From: Bacteroidales bacterium UBA5429
GTDB taxonomy: Bacteria > Bacteroidota > Bacteroidia > Bacteroidales > WCHB1-69
Direction: 5' to 3'
DNA: 17,415 bases
NCBI GenBank assembly: GCA_002427605.1
Contig: DIRT01000026.1
Span: forward strand, 9,448-26,862
This document shows, one piece after another, positions 1 through 8,900 of the stretch. The stretch's first letter is position 1; each line of letters opens with the position of its first letter. The notes beneath the pieces are model-generated. The model was not told the origin of the DNA. It searched no databases and saw only the letters and a list, made by a program, of their open reading frames with translations. Made by a program: the position numbers and the translations under genes.

Positions 1-46
1 TAATTAAATATCAATGGGATATGTAAAAAAAACTCAATATAAAACT

Positions 47-67
47 TCCGAAATCCGAAATCCGAAA
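47..67. repeat. Heptamer tandem repeat TCCGAAA x3
   Basis: Three perfect head-to-tail copies of TCCGAAA occupy 47-67 and a partial fourth (TC) follows. The unit length matches the other tandem repeat in the window (AATTACG, 15244-15271). Both lie in intergenic DNA next to TGCCCCC/T-rich tracts. No function can be read from it; slippage-prone intergenic repeats of this size are common in Bacteroidota and cyanobacteria. Confidence 0.85.
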
Positions 68-215
68 TCAAAATGCCCCCTTTTTTTTAAAATACCAAAA
101 AAGAAACAGGAAATATGAAGGCGGAATAAATAAATTAGAATTTAGAATTATTCTACTTTTTTTCATATCATTTAAAAATTTCACAAAAAAGTTCCGGGTG
201 TAAGCAAAAAAATGT

Positions 216-223
216 TACTTTTG
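216..223 (+). promoter_or_regulatory. Bacteroidota-type -7 promoter element for fusA
   Basis: TACTTTTG matches the Bacteroidota -7 consensus TAnnTTTG. Transcription would start near 229-231 and give a leader of roughly 85 nt before the fusA ATG. No clear TTG -33 element is visible at the expected distance, so the call rests on the -7 box and its position. Confidence 0.55.
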
Positions 224-313
224 CACCCCTTAAATAATTCCTATTTATTATAGCTAATTATTTAACAATTAAACAGATAAGAAAATTAGTCAATGCAAAA
301 ATAATCACATTTT

Positions 314-2395
314 ATGATAAATTCTATTACAAAACTAAGAAATATTGGAATTGCTGCGCATATTGATGCAGGGAAAACAACCGTTTCGGAAAGAATCTTA
401 TTTTTTACCGGAGTGAATCGGAAAATTGGTGAATCTCATGATGGTCAGGCGACCATGGACTTCATGAAACAGGAGCAGGAAAGAGGAATTACCATTGCAT
501 CAGCTGCTATTACAACTTATTGGAATGATCACCAAATCAATTTGATCGACACTCCCGGACACGTGGATTTTACTGTTGAGGTGGAGCGTTCTCTGAGAGT
601 GATTAATGGAATGATTGCTGTATTTTGCGCTGTTGGAGGAGTAGAACCTCAAAGTGAAACAGTGTGGAATCAAGCGGATAGATATCGTGTTCCTAAAATT
701 GCGTTCATTAATAAAATGGACCGTACCGGCGCTGATTTTGCTGATGTGGTGCAGCAGTTGAATGATAACCTGGATGCCAATGCGGTTCCTTTTCAGATTC
801 CTATCGGAAGTGAAGATCAATTTGAGGGAATGATTGACCTCATTAAAATGAAAGCCTACTACTTCGATGAGACCAAAAGCTATGAAAAAGAGATTCCGGA
901 GAGTGAAATGGCACGTGCCACCAGTGCCAGAGCAGATTTAATTGCTGCATTGGCAGATTTTGATGAGGAGATTGCCGACCTTTACCTTGAAGAAAAAGAG
1001 GTTCCGGAGCAATTGATGATGAAAGCGGCACGCGAAGCAACAATGAAACTTTTAATCACACCGGTTTTCTGTGGAGCAGCGTATAAAAATAAAGGGATTC
1101 AATTACTGTTGGATGCCATTGTAAACTATCTCCCATCTCCTATTGATGCAGGAGTTGTAGTGGGTACCGATGTTCATGATGAAGAAAAGACCATTACCAG
1201 AAATCCTTCAGCAAAAGAACCATTTTCAGCTTTGGCATTCAAATTGATCAATGATCCATACGTTGGTCAACAAACCTTTATCCGTATATTTTCCGGCACC
1301 TTGACCGGCGGTATGCAACTCTATAATTCCAGTAAGATGAAGTACGAAAGAACAGGTCGTATATTCAGAATTAAAGCTAAGGATAGGGAGGAGATCAAAG
1401 AGGCGGGTCCCGGAGATATTGTTGCTTTAGTGGGTATGAAGGTAACCCGTACCGGTGATACATTGTGTGATCCGGATCAACCGTTGCATCTGGAAAGCAT
1501 CCACATTCCACCTTCAGTAATAGAATTGAAAGTGCTTCCCAAAGCGCGCAAAGAATCGGAAAAGTTGGGAGAAGCATTGTCGAAATTGATCAATGAAGAC
1601 CCTTCATTCAGAGCACGTTATGACGAAGAAACGGAGGAAACGATTATCTCAGGAATGGGAGAATTACACCTCGAAGTGATCGTTGATCGCTTAAAACAAG
1701 AGTTTAAAGTTGATGTTGAAATAGGTAAACCTGCTGTTTCATACAGAGAAACCTTGACTAAAGAGGTGGAAAGCAATTACAAGTATGTAAAACAAACGGG
1801 AGGAAAAGGACACTATGCCCACACCATTATCAGATTTGAACCTAATGAAGCCCAAGGATACGAGTTTGTGGACAAGGTAAAAGGTGGAAATGTTCCTAAT
1901 GAATATATTGGTTCAGTAGATAAAGGGATTAAAAAAGGAATGGAGAAAGGGCCTTTGGCAGGGTTCCCGGTTGTGGATGTGAAAGCAGTTCTGCTGGATG
2001 GAAGTGCACACGTGGTGGACTCTTCAGATATGGCTTTCCAACTTTGTGCAGCCATGAGCTTTAAAGAGGCATTTATGAAAGGTAAACCGATTCTGCTTGA
2101 ACCGGTTATGAAAATAGAGATCAATACTCCTGATGATTATATCGGAAATGTTACGGGTGATTTCAACAAAAGAAGAGGAAGAATCCTGAGCATGAGAAGA
2201 TATAGAAAAGGATCCCAAAAATTAAACGGCTATGTACCGCTTATGGAGATGTTTGGATATGCTACTGTGTTGAGAAATCTTTCGAGCGGCAGAGCTAACT
2301 TTTCAATGGAGTTTTTTGAGTACCAGCCTATACCGGCTTCAATCCAGGAGGAGGTACTTGCAAGTTTAGAAGAGAAAAAAGCAGAGAAAAAATAA
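314..2395 (+). CDS. fusA: Elongation factor G, stand-alone copy
   Basis: This is the translational GTPase that drives tRNA-mRNA translocation on the ribosome and, with RRF, ribosome recycling. All G motifs are present: AHIDAGKT at residues 15-22 (G1), RGIT with T60 (G2), DTPGH at 79-83 (G3) and NKMD at 133-136 (G4). The G5 segment near 254-256 reads GAA where GSA is usual. Domain IV shows the GSxHxVDSS segment, and the C terminus keeps the domain V motif PLMEMFGYAT. The 693 residues are a normal EF-G length. The GTPase motifs are intact, so it is not the GTPase-defective EF-G2 paralog of Bacteroides. It also lacks the few-residue insert before the G3 strand that I recall in the Bacteroides str-operon protein. 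No rpsL, rpsG or tuf flanks it, so it is probably a second EF-G, perhaps of the spdEFG/mtEFG type. The ATG has no Shine-Dalgarno, as usual for the phylum. The family call is very sure; the subfamily is inference. Confidence 0.95.
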   Translation: MINSITKLRNIGIAAHIDAGKTTVSERILFFTGVNRKIGESHDGQATMDFMKQEQERGITIASAAITTYWNDHQINLIDTPGHVDFTVEVERSLRVINGMIAVFCAVGGVEPQSETVWNQADRYRVPKIAFINKMDRTGADFADVVQQLNDNLDANAVPFQIPIGSEDQFEGMIDLIKMKAYYFDETKSYEKEIPESEMARATSARADLIAALADFDEEIADLYLEEKEVPEQLMMKAAREATMKLLITPVFCGAAYKNKGIQLLLDAIVNYLPSPIDAGVVVGTDVHDEEKTITRNPSAKEPFSALAFKLINDPYVGQQTFIRIFSGTLTGGMQLYNSSKMKYERTGRIFRIKAKDREEIKEAGPGDIVALVGMKVTRTGDTLCDPDQPLHLESIHIPPSVIELKVLPKARKESEKLGEALSKLINEDPSFRARYDEETEETIISGMGELHLEVIVDRLKQEFKVDVEIGKPAVSYRETLTKEVESNYKYVKQTGGKGHYAHTIIRFEPNEAQGYEFVDKVKGGNVPNEYIGSVDKGIKKGMEKGPLAGFPVVDVKAVLLDGSAHVVDSSDMAFQLCAAMSFKEAFMKGKPILLEPVMKIEINTPDDYIGNVTGDFNKRRGRILSMRRYRKGSQKLNGYVPLMEMFGYATVLRNLSSGRANFSMEFFEYQPIPASIQEEVLASLEEKKAEKK

Positions 2396-2430
2396 TATTT
2401 TATTTTTGGTTAATAATGTAAATAAGGTTG

Positions 2431-2466
2431 AAAGTTGCGTCTATATCAGGTGCAACTTTTTTATTT
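2431..2466 (+). terminator. Intrinsic terminator of fusA
   Basis: AAAGTTGC (2431-2438) pairs with GCAACTTT (2452-2459) around a 13-nt loop, followed by a T-rich run. It lies 35 nt after the fusA stop and separates fusA from the next gene. The in-frame ATG at 2435 lies inside this hairpin, which argues against its use as a start. Confidence 0.8.
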
Positions 2467-2488
2467 TATTTCATTTAAAAAAGTTATG

Positions 2489-2496
2489 TATCTTTG
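2489..2496 (+). promoter_or_regulatory. Bacteroidota-type -7 promoter element for the ogt-ABC-GH110 unit
   Basis: TATCTTTG matches TAnnTTTG. The expected start, about 2501-2504, lies just 12-15 nt before the ATG at 2516, so the leader would be very short. It follows the fusA terminator directly, which is where a new transcription unit should begin. No TTG -33 element is evident. Confidence 0.6.
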
Positions 2497-2515
2497 TACT
2501 CAAAATGGAAAAGTT

Positions 2516-3145
2516 ATGAAAAATGATGAAACTTCCAAAAAAGTAAAAAAACATCACGATATTGTCAGTATAAAATATGCTGATAATAAGGAGTTTAAGT
2601 CCAAAAGAAGACCTATTCATATCTCTTTTTCTATTCATAATACCAAAATCGGAAAACTAGTTGTTGCTTCTACTGCCAAAGGGATTTGCTATGTGGGTTA
2701 TCCTATAAAGGGGCTAACTTATGTTGAACAATTAAAAGAACGCTTTCCCAATGCGAAGATCAAAAACAGGATTGCTAAAATAAATCCTCTTATCAGAGAA
2801 GCACTGAAAAAGGAGTGGGATAAAAACCTTAAAATACCCCTCCATCTGGAAGGAACTCCTTTTCAATATCAGGTGTGGGAGGCACTTTTACAAATCCCTC
2901 ATGGAGAATTAACTACGTATGCTCAAATTGCTCAACAAATTGGAAAACCAAAAGCACAAAGAGCAGTAGGTAATGCAGTGGGAAGAAATCCGATTTTATT
3001 CCTCATACCTTGCCACAGAGTAGTAACCTCCCAAGGAAAACTGGGTGGTTTTTACTGGGGTATCGATAAAAAAGTATTCCTTCTCAATAAAGAGAGTACT
3101 TATCCCAAAAAAGGAAAACTAGTGTGGAACCCTACCTTTTTTTAA
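2516..3145 (+). CDS. ogt: Methylated-DNA--[protein]-cysteine S-methyltransferase (Ogt/Ada-C type)
   Basis: A suicide DNA-repair protein that moves the alkyl group from O6-alkylguanine (and O4-alkylthymine) in DNA to its own cysteine. From the ATG at 2516 it has 209 residues. The active-site motif PCHRV is at 165-169 with nucleophile C166. The helix-turn-helix region around TTYAQIAQQIGKPKAQRAVG (133-152) carries the expected Tyr (Y135) and the arginine finger (R149). GGFYWGIDKK near 177-186 resembles the C-terminal domain of Ada more than the GYxGG form of many Ogt proteins. There is no AraC or zinc-binding Ada N-domain; about 30 basic, lysine-rich residues precede the methyltransferase N-domain. 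The frame is open back to 2435, but that start lies in the fusA terminator and the ATG at 2486 overlaps the promoter, so 2516 is preferred. The ABC ATPase begins 12 nt downstream, suggesting cotranscription. Confidence 0.9.
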   Translation: MKNDETSKKVKKHHDIVSIKYADNKEFKSKRRPIHISFSIHNTKIGKLVVASTAKGICYVGYPIKGLTYVEQLKERFPNAKIKNRIAKINPLIREALKKEWDKNLKIPLHLEGTPFQYQVWEALLQIPHGELTTYAQIAQQIGKPKAQRAVGNAVGRNPILFLIPCHRVVTSQGKLGGFYWGIDKKVFLLNKESTYPKKGKLVWNPTFF

Positions 3146-3157
3146 CTCAAATATAGC

Positions 3158-3934
3158 ATGACTCCAATAATAGAAGTATCTCATCTCTCTTTCGCTTACG
3201 ACCAGGTAAAGGTATTAAAAAACCTCAATTTTACACTCCAACAGGGGACCTATTGTGCTCTGATGGGTGCGAATGGGTCAGGAAAAACGACTCTAGGGAA
3301 ACTAATTTGTGGGTTACTCCATGGTTTTCAGGGAGAAATAAAAATTAATGGAAAAAGCATCAATCATCTCTCCCAATTAGATATTGCGAAATTGATAGCT
3401 GTAGTCCCCCAAAGGCAAGATCTGATGTTCGATTTCACGGTATATGAAACCGTGATGATGGGGAGAAATCCACACCTTGGAAGGTGGGAGTCTCCTTCAG
3501 AAAAAGATCATCAAATTGTCAGGGAAGCACTTCATAAAACCCATCTGATAGAGTTTAAAGACAGATTCACTCACCAATTGAGTGGGGGTGAGTTTCAAAG
3601 AACTTTGATAGCCCGGGCGATAGCACAAAAAACACCCATTCTCATTCTGGATGAGCCGCTCTCAAACCTCGACATTGCACACAAATTTGAGATTATGGAG
3701 ATTTTGAGAGAACTGAATGAACAGCACCAGATTACCATTATCCTGATCTTGCATGAATTTGCCTTTGCAGTGCAGTATGTTCCCCTTTCGCTACTGCTTC
3801 AGTCAGGAGAAGAACTGTATTACGGTGAAACAAAACAACTATTTAGTACTCCATTAGTGAAAAATGGATTTAATCTGAAAGATCCCTTTACTATTGATCA
3901 TAACGGGAATAGTTACAAAATACATAATATATGA
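3158..3934 (+). CDS. ABC transporter ATP-binding protein, FecE/BtuD-like, no permease nearby
   Basis: A cytoplasmic ATPase of the family that powers import of iron-siderophores, haem or cobalamin through FecCD/BtuC permeases. The 258 residues show a complete nucleotide-binding domain: Walker A GANGSGKTT (37-45), Q-loop Q85, signature LSGGE (141-145), Walker B ILILDEP (161-167), D-loop SNLD (169-172) and H-loop H199. The H-loop reads HEFAFA where HDLNLA is usual in FecE/BtuD. No permease or periplasmic binding protein gene is in this window, so its partner must lie elsewhere or the gene is an orphan. It sits 12 nt after the methyltransferase gene, and its TGA overlaps the ATG of the next gene (ATGA at 3931-3934), the usual sign of translational coupling. 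The family is certain; the substrate is unknown. Confidence 0.9.
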   Translation: MTPIIEVSHLSFAYDQVKVLKNLNFTLQQGTYCALMGANGSGKTTLGKLICGLLHGFQGEIKINGKSINHLSQLDIAKLIAVVPQRQDLMFDFTVYETVMMGRNPHLGRWESPSEKDHQIVREALHKTHLIEFKDRFTHQLSGGEFQRTLIARAIAQKTPILILDEPLSNLDIAHKFEIMEILRELNEQHQITIILILHEFAFAVQYVPLSLLLQSGEELYYGETKQLFSTPLVKNGFNLKDPFTIDHNGNSYKIHNI

Positions 3935-5730
3935 AACGCGCTATTTTATTACTCTCTCTATTTTGTTTATTGACTACTGTACAGGCCCAAGATGTGGTGT
4001 ATGGAGCTTTGTACGGAGTAATTCCGGATACGGGAAATGATATGACACAACCTTTTCAGAATTTGCTACAGGCAGTTAAAACCAGAGAGTCAGTGACAAT
4101 TATTTTGTCAGCAGGACAATATGATTTTTACGAAGAAAATGCGATTCATAAGGAGTACTATGAAAGCAATACAACCAACCGGAATCCTAAAAATTTAGCC
4201 ATTTTGTTTGAGGATATGCATAATGTGACTGTGGATGGGAACTTCTCTACCTTGATGTTTCATGGGAAAATGCAACCCATCACACTGGATCGTTGTACCA
4301 ATATTTCCATACGCAATATCATAATCGATTTTGCAACGCCAACTTCAGTGGAAGCAGAAGTAGTTCATGTGGATTCATCCTATTTTGAGATTGCTTTTGA
4401 TCCTCAACTTTTTCCGTATGAGGTGGATGCAAAACAACAACTTCATTTTTTTATAGGTAAACATAAAACCTCACCATTTACCTACGTTGAGTTTAATCAT
4501 AATTCCAGAATGGTAGAGCCTTACACCGGTGATAGAGGATGGTGGGAAGGAATTCCGGTGGATGAGGTGGAAAAAGGGAGATTGAGAATTTTTTATCCCA
4601 ATAAAGCACATTTTCCTAAGCTACACAATTGGATTGTGATTAGACATGGCGAAAGAAATCATGCCGGTATTTTTATACAAAATAGTGCTGATATTTTGGT
4701 TCAAAATGTGAACATATACCAGACTGATGGGTTGGCTATTTTAGCTCAATTTACGCACAATTTGAATTTGTTCAGTTGCTCGGTTGTTCCCAACTATCTG
4801 ATTGGGAGGAAATATATTAGCAGTCATGATGATGGATTTCACCTGATGGGTTGCAGTGGTCAGATCAGAGTCGAAAATTGCGAGTGGTATGGATTAATGG
4901 ATGATGCAATCAACATCCACGGGACTTATGTCAAAGTTGTAAAACGAAAAAAGAATCGGGTAATTGCTCAATTTATGCACCATGAAACGACCGGCTTGGA
5001 GTGGGGGAGAATGGGAGAAAAAATCTACTTTGTGGATCCTAAAACTATGAAAACGATCGACTCAAGTACCATCATAGAGTACAATCAACTCAACAGGGAT
5101 CAGTTTGAATTGGTGTTAGCCACCTCTCCTTCAAGAAAGGTCAAATCCAAGGTGGTGATTGAGAATGTGACCTGTAATCCGGATGTTAAGATATCGAATT
5201 GTCGTTTTAGAAGTGGCAGAGCGCGTGGATTACTCATCTCAACCAGAGGAAATGTAAGGATTGAGGACAATATTTTCGAATCGGCAGGATCTGCTATTTT
5301 GATTGCCGGAGATGCCCGGGAATGGTATGAATCGGGTCCGGTGCGTGATGTAACGATTCGGAAAAATATTTTCAGATATTCTTGTAACTCGTCGCCATAC
5401 CAGTTTTCCGAAGCCGTGATATCGATCTATCCCAATATTGCCAAGCCTGATCCGGAGCATCCTTACCATGCGAATATCAGGATTGAGGATAATTCTTTCT
5501 TTTTGTTCGACTATCCTATTTTGTTCGCCAAATCTGTGGACGGACTCACTTTTAAGAATAACATCCTGTACAGGAGTAAGGGTTTGGAGCCTTTTCACCC
5601 GAATCAATTCGGATATAAGTTGATAGCTTGCAAGAAAGTTACGATTGGACCCAATAAAACCGAAGGAGAAATTCTGGGAAAATCGATCATTATGGAGCAG
5701 ATGAATGCAAAGGAGCTCCATAAAGAGTAA
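3931..5730 (+). CDS. Secreted beta-helix glycosidase, probable GH110 alpha-1,3-galactosidase
   Basis: Likely removes terminal alpha-1,3-linked galactose from glycans such as blood-group B or linear alpha-Gal structures. Residues 1-20 form a Sec signal peptide ending TVQA-Q, with no lipobox cysteine and no T9SS tail, so the product is probably periplasmic. The rest is a right-handed parallel beta-helix: runs such as NISIRNIIIDF (124-134), DILVQNVNIYQTDGLAILAQ (254-273) and VRIEDNIFESAGSAILIAG (442-460). Three things match my memory of GH110: the 599-residue length, the SSHDDGFHLMGCSGQIRVEN segment (297-316), and the MDDAINIHGTYVKV segment (323-336), whose acidic residues D300, D301, D324 and D325 are candidate catalytic or binding residues. 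A different beta-helix carbohydrate-active enzyme is the main alternative. It overlaps the ABC ATPase by ATGA, a surprising partner because GH110 genes usually sit in polysaccharide utilization loci. No SusC/SusD pair is seen. Confidence 0.8.
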   Translation: MKRAILLLSLFCLLTTVQAQDVVYGALYGVIPDTGNDMTQPFQNLLQAVKTRESVTIILSAGQYDFYEENAIHKEYYESNTTNRNPKNLAILFEDMHNVTVDGNFSTLMFHGKMQPITLDRCTNISIRNIIIDFATPTSVEAEVVHVDSSYFEIAFDPQLFPYEVDAKQQLHFFIGKHKTSPFTYVEFNHNSRMVEPYTGDRGWWEGIPVDEVEKGRLRIFYPNKAHFPKLHNWIVIRHGERNHAGIFIQNSADILVQNVNIYQTDGLAILAQFTHNLNLFSCSVVPNYLIGRKYISSHDDGFHLMGCSGQIRVENCEWYGLMDDAINIHGTYVKVVKRKKNRVIAQFMHHETTGLEWGRMGEKIYFVDPKTMKTIDSSTIIEYNQLNRDQFELVLATSPSRKVKSKVVIENVTCNPDVKISNCRFRSGRARGLLISTRGNVRIEDNIFESAGSAILIAGDAREWYESGPVRDVTIRKNIFRYSCNSSPYQFSEAVISIYPNIAKPDPEHPYHANIRIEDNSFFLFDYPILFAKSVDGLTFKNNILYRSKGLEPFHPNQFGYKLIACKKVTIGPNKTEGEILGKSIIMEQMNAKELHKE

Positions 5731-5790
5731 GTGGGGGTAAAAATTTTTCGGGGAGTCACTCTTTCTCTGCCCCCTTATTTTTCTTTTTTT
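5727..5790 (+). terminator. Possible terminator after the GH110 gene
   Basis: GGGGG at 5733-5737 can pair with CCCCC at 5770-5774. A few flanking A/T pairs extend the stem with a small bulge, and a long T-rich tract follows (5775-5790). The loop is large (about 32 nt), so the structure is weaker than the other terminators here. The right arm, CTCTGCCCCCTTATTTTT, is shared with other intergenic elements of the window. Confidence 0.4.
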
Positions 5791-5832
5791 AAAAAAATTA
5801 CTCAAAATAGCCAATATGTTCAAATAGTTTTG

Positions 5833-5840
5833 TATATTTG
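5833..5840 (+). promoter_or_regulatory. Bacteroidota-type -7 promoter element for the giant T9SS protein gene
   Basis: TATATTTG matches TAnnTTTG exactly. Transcription would begin near 5847, leaving an A/T-rich leader of about 140 nt before the ATG at 5986, the longest leader inferred in the window. No clear -33 TTG is present at the usual distance. Confidence 0.55.
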
Positions 5841-5985
5841 TTGCCTTGTTTGTCGATTTGTAAAAAAGGTGTGTCCTGTAAAATAGGGTATTGTATAAAG
5901 AATTGACTTACAAGAAGTTGAAAAATTATTAACGAAAAAGAAGTTTTTTTAAGAAAATTCAAATTATTCACCAAATTTTATTAAT

Positions 5986-8900
5986 ATGAAAAAAATGTAC
6001 AATTTTAAACGCGCAATCATGAGTTTTCTATTCGTTTTTGCTATGATAGGGCTTACACAAGCTCAATCTGTAATTGCGAACTGGAACTTTAATGATTTAC
6101 AAGAAGCGCCCAACACCTCAACTGTGATTACTGCAGATGAGGGAACCGGGACTATCTATTTGGATGGGACACACGGATCTAGTGCATGGTCAACAGTAAC
6201 GCCAACGCCTGATCCTCAGTTGAATTCTTTTAGCGGTTATGCCGATGGAGATGTACCTCCCGGAAAAGCTTTAGCTTTGGTAGGTGAATCAGCCAATGGG
6301 CAGGCTGTAGTTTTTGTTTTTTCAACTACGCAGATGAAAAATATTCAAATTACTTTCCATACGCGAGGAACATCAACCGGTTTTGATACTCATACATGGT
6401 CCTATAGTATCGATAATGGTACTACATTTGTACCTATTGCGGGCAATAATACTGCTTCAACAGCAGGTCAAGTTATTTGGACAACGGCTGATTTTTCTTC
6501 CGTTACAGGTCTTAATAATCAGACAACAGTTTATCTTAAATTGGTTGTTGATGGTTGTACTTCATCAAATGGTAATAATCGTATTGACAACTTTACCATT
6601 ACCGGTACTGCTATGACGCCTGCTGTGGCTACTCCTGTGATTACTACACTTCCTGTTGCAGATGCAGGGAATGTGAATGCACTTTTGGGTTCTATCTATT
6701 TAGCAGGTGGTGCTGCTGAATACAATGGAACTCCGGTTCCCGGAACTTTTGATTGGACTGACCCAACACAAGTTTTAACTGCAACCGGAACTCATCCTTA
6801 CAGTGTAACATTTACTCCTACCAATACTGATGATTATGAAGCTGTTCAGTTTAATGTCGATGTAACAGTAGTTGGAGCTTGTGTTGCTATTGTTCCATGG
6901 ACTTATGGCTTTGAAGATGGTACACATGATGCTGCAGTGGGAGGATGTTTTTCTCAATATAGTGTTAGTGGAAGTAATTCTTGGGTCTACAATAAAACCG
7001 AAACAACGTATAATCGGACTCCTCACTCAGGTTTAATGAATGCAACTTTGCGATATAGTAACACAAGATGGTTGTTTAGAGAGGTTTATTTTACTCCCGG
7101 TACTTATCAGTTTTCTATGTATGCCAGACAAGACGCATCAAGTGGTGCTTCACTTATTGTTAAGTTAGGAACAGCAGCTACTACAGCCGCTATGGATGCA
7201 GGAGTTACTGTAATTCCTGAAACTAACATTGTTGGCGGTGATTATCAACTATTAACCGGAACGATTAATATCACTACAGCCGGTGTTTATACCGTAGGAA
7301 TAAAAGGAACTCTTAACTATACTCCATGGCATGTAAGTATTGATGATATAGCTATTGAAGATGCAAACTGTTTATCTCCACTAGTTGATGTGAGCAATAT
7401 TACAGACAATTCAGCAGTGCTCAATATCACTTCTACAGCAGCAAGTTTTGTAGTACAATATAAAGCAGCAACTGCTGCAACCTGGACTACGCTTCACACT
7501 TCTAACACAACGGTTACATTGAGTGGATTGGATGAAAATACCAGTTACGATGTGAGAGTAAAAGCTAATTGCGGTGACAATCATACCAGTGCATTTAGAG
7601 TAGCTTCATTCAGAACCCTATGTCTCCCATCAACTGTTCCATATTTTTATGGTTTTGAAGATGGAACAGATGCTGCAGTAGTAGATTTATGTTATTCTCA
7701 AGAAGGAGAAGCCGGTTCAGATGAATGGGTGTATAATTCATCATTCACAAGTTACAATCGTACCCCTTATGATGGTCAAACTAATGCAACTTTACGTTGG
7801 GGTAATACACGTTGGTTATTTAAAGAAATGTCACTTGAACCCGGTATTTATGAACTTGCAATGTTTGCAAGACAAGATGGTTCTGATGCTGCTAATGCTT
7901 CTATAACAGTGAAACTGGGAACAGCATCTACTGTTGCAGCTATGAATGACGGTACTGTGATTATTCCACAAACAGGAATAGTGAATGGGGATTATCAAGA
8001 ATTGGAAGGAGTGTTTACTGTCACAACAGCCGGCGTATACGTTATTGGTATAAAAGGTGCTATTAATAGTTCTCCATATTACATCAGTATTGATAATATT
8101 AACGTTGCATCTTTAGTTTGTCCTAGACCTACTTCCATTACAGCTTCCAATGTTTTATCAACCTCTGCACAAATTGATTTTGTTTCAGGAGGTAGTGAAA
8201 CAGCCTGGGTTGTTGAATGTAAAGCTTCAACAGAAACTGAGTGGACGGTTCTACCTGTATCCAGTACATCTGTATCCCTTATTAATTTACTTCCATCGAC
8301 CAGTTATAGAGTTAGAGTAAAAGCGCTATGTTCTACAGATGAAGAAAGTATATACAGAGAAACAAGTTTCATGACAGGATGTGAAGTTCCAACAGCTCCA
8401 TTCTATTATGGTTTTGAAAATGGAACCCATGATGCACCTGTAGATATCTGTTTTACTCAAGAGTCAGTTGTTGGAACTACTCAATGGGTGTTTAATCAAA
8501 CCAGTACTACTTATAACCGTACTCCTCGTACCGGTTCCTATAATGCAACTTTACGTTATGGTAACGAGCGTTGGTTGTTTACAGAAATTTCTTTAGATGC
8601 CGGATTTTATGAGTTTGGAGTTTATGCTCGTCAAAACTTAACTTCCGGTACTACATTGACAGTTAAAGTAGGTACAGGAGCAACTGCTTTGGCTATGGAT
8701 GCCGGAATAACACTGATTGACCAAGCACCTGTTGTTGATGGAGATTATCAGCATTTTACAAGTATGTTTGCTGTTGAAACAGCCGGTGTTTATGTAATCG
8801 GAATCAAAGCAGCCTTAACCTCTTCTCCATGGTATATCAGTATTGATGATATCTCAGTTGAAGAAATCACATGTCCAAAAATTTCATCAGTTACATATAA

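Larger units (their letters stand above)
1..313. other. AT-rich intergenic leader upstream of fusA
   Basis: No open reading frame of convincing length or composition is visible here. The stretch holds a three-copy heptamer repeat (47-67), then TGCCCCC followed by eight T (74-88), which resembles other intergenic elements in this window. A weak A/T hairpin lies at 136-155, and a -7 promoter element at 216-223. Whatever gene lies to the left ends before the window. Confidence 0.6.

Noticed and set aside
136..155. Terminator TAGAAT/ATTCTA with T run for a gene to the left
   Set aside because: The stem is only six A/T-rich pairs in very A/T-rich DNA; too weak to call.
314..2395. Tet(M)-type ribosomal protection protein, LepA, BipA or RF3 instead of EF-G
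   Set aside because: Full EF-G domain order, the domain IV GSxHxVDSS segment and the 693-residue length favour EF-G over these relatives.
2435..2515. Longer N terminus for the methyltransferase starting at ATG 2435 or 2486
   Set aside because: The first start lies inside the fusA terminator hairpin and the second overlaps the -7 promoter element. The added residues show no family similarity.
3931..5730. Pectate lyase or polygalacturonase
   Set aside because: Shares only the beta-helix fold; the MDDAINIHG region and overall length fit GH110 better, and no pectinase catalytic motif was recognised.
5239..5823. 194-codon open frame antisense to the 3' end of the GH110-like gene
   Set aside because: Opposite a well-supported gene. 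The translation has no recognisable domain, and its start region is A/T-rich intergenic sequence.
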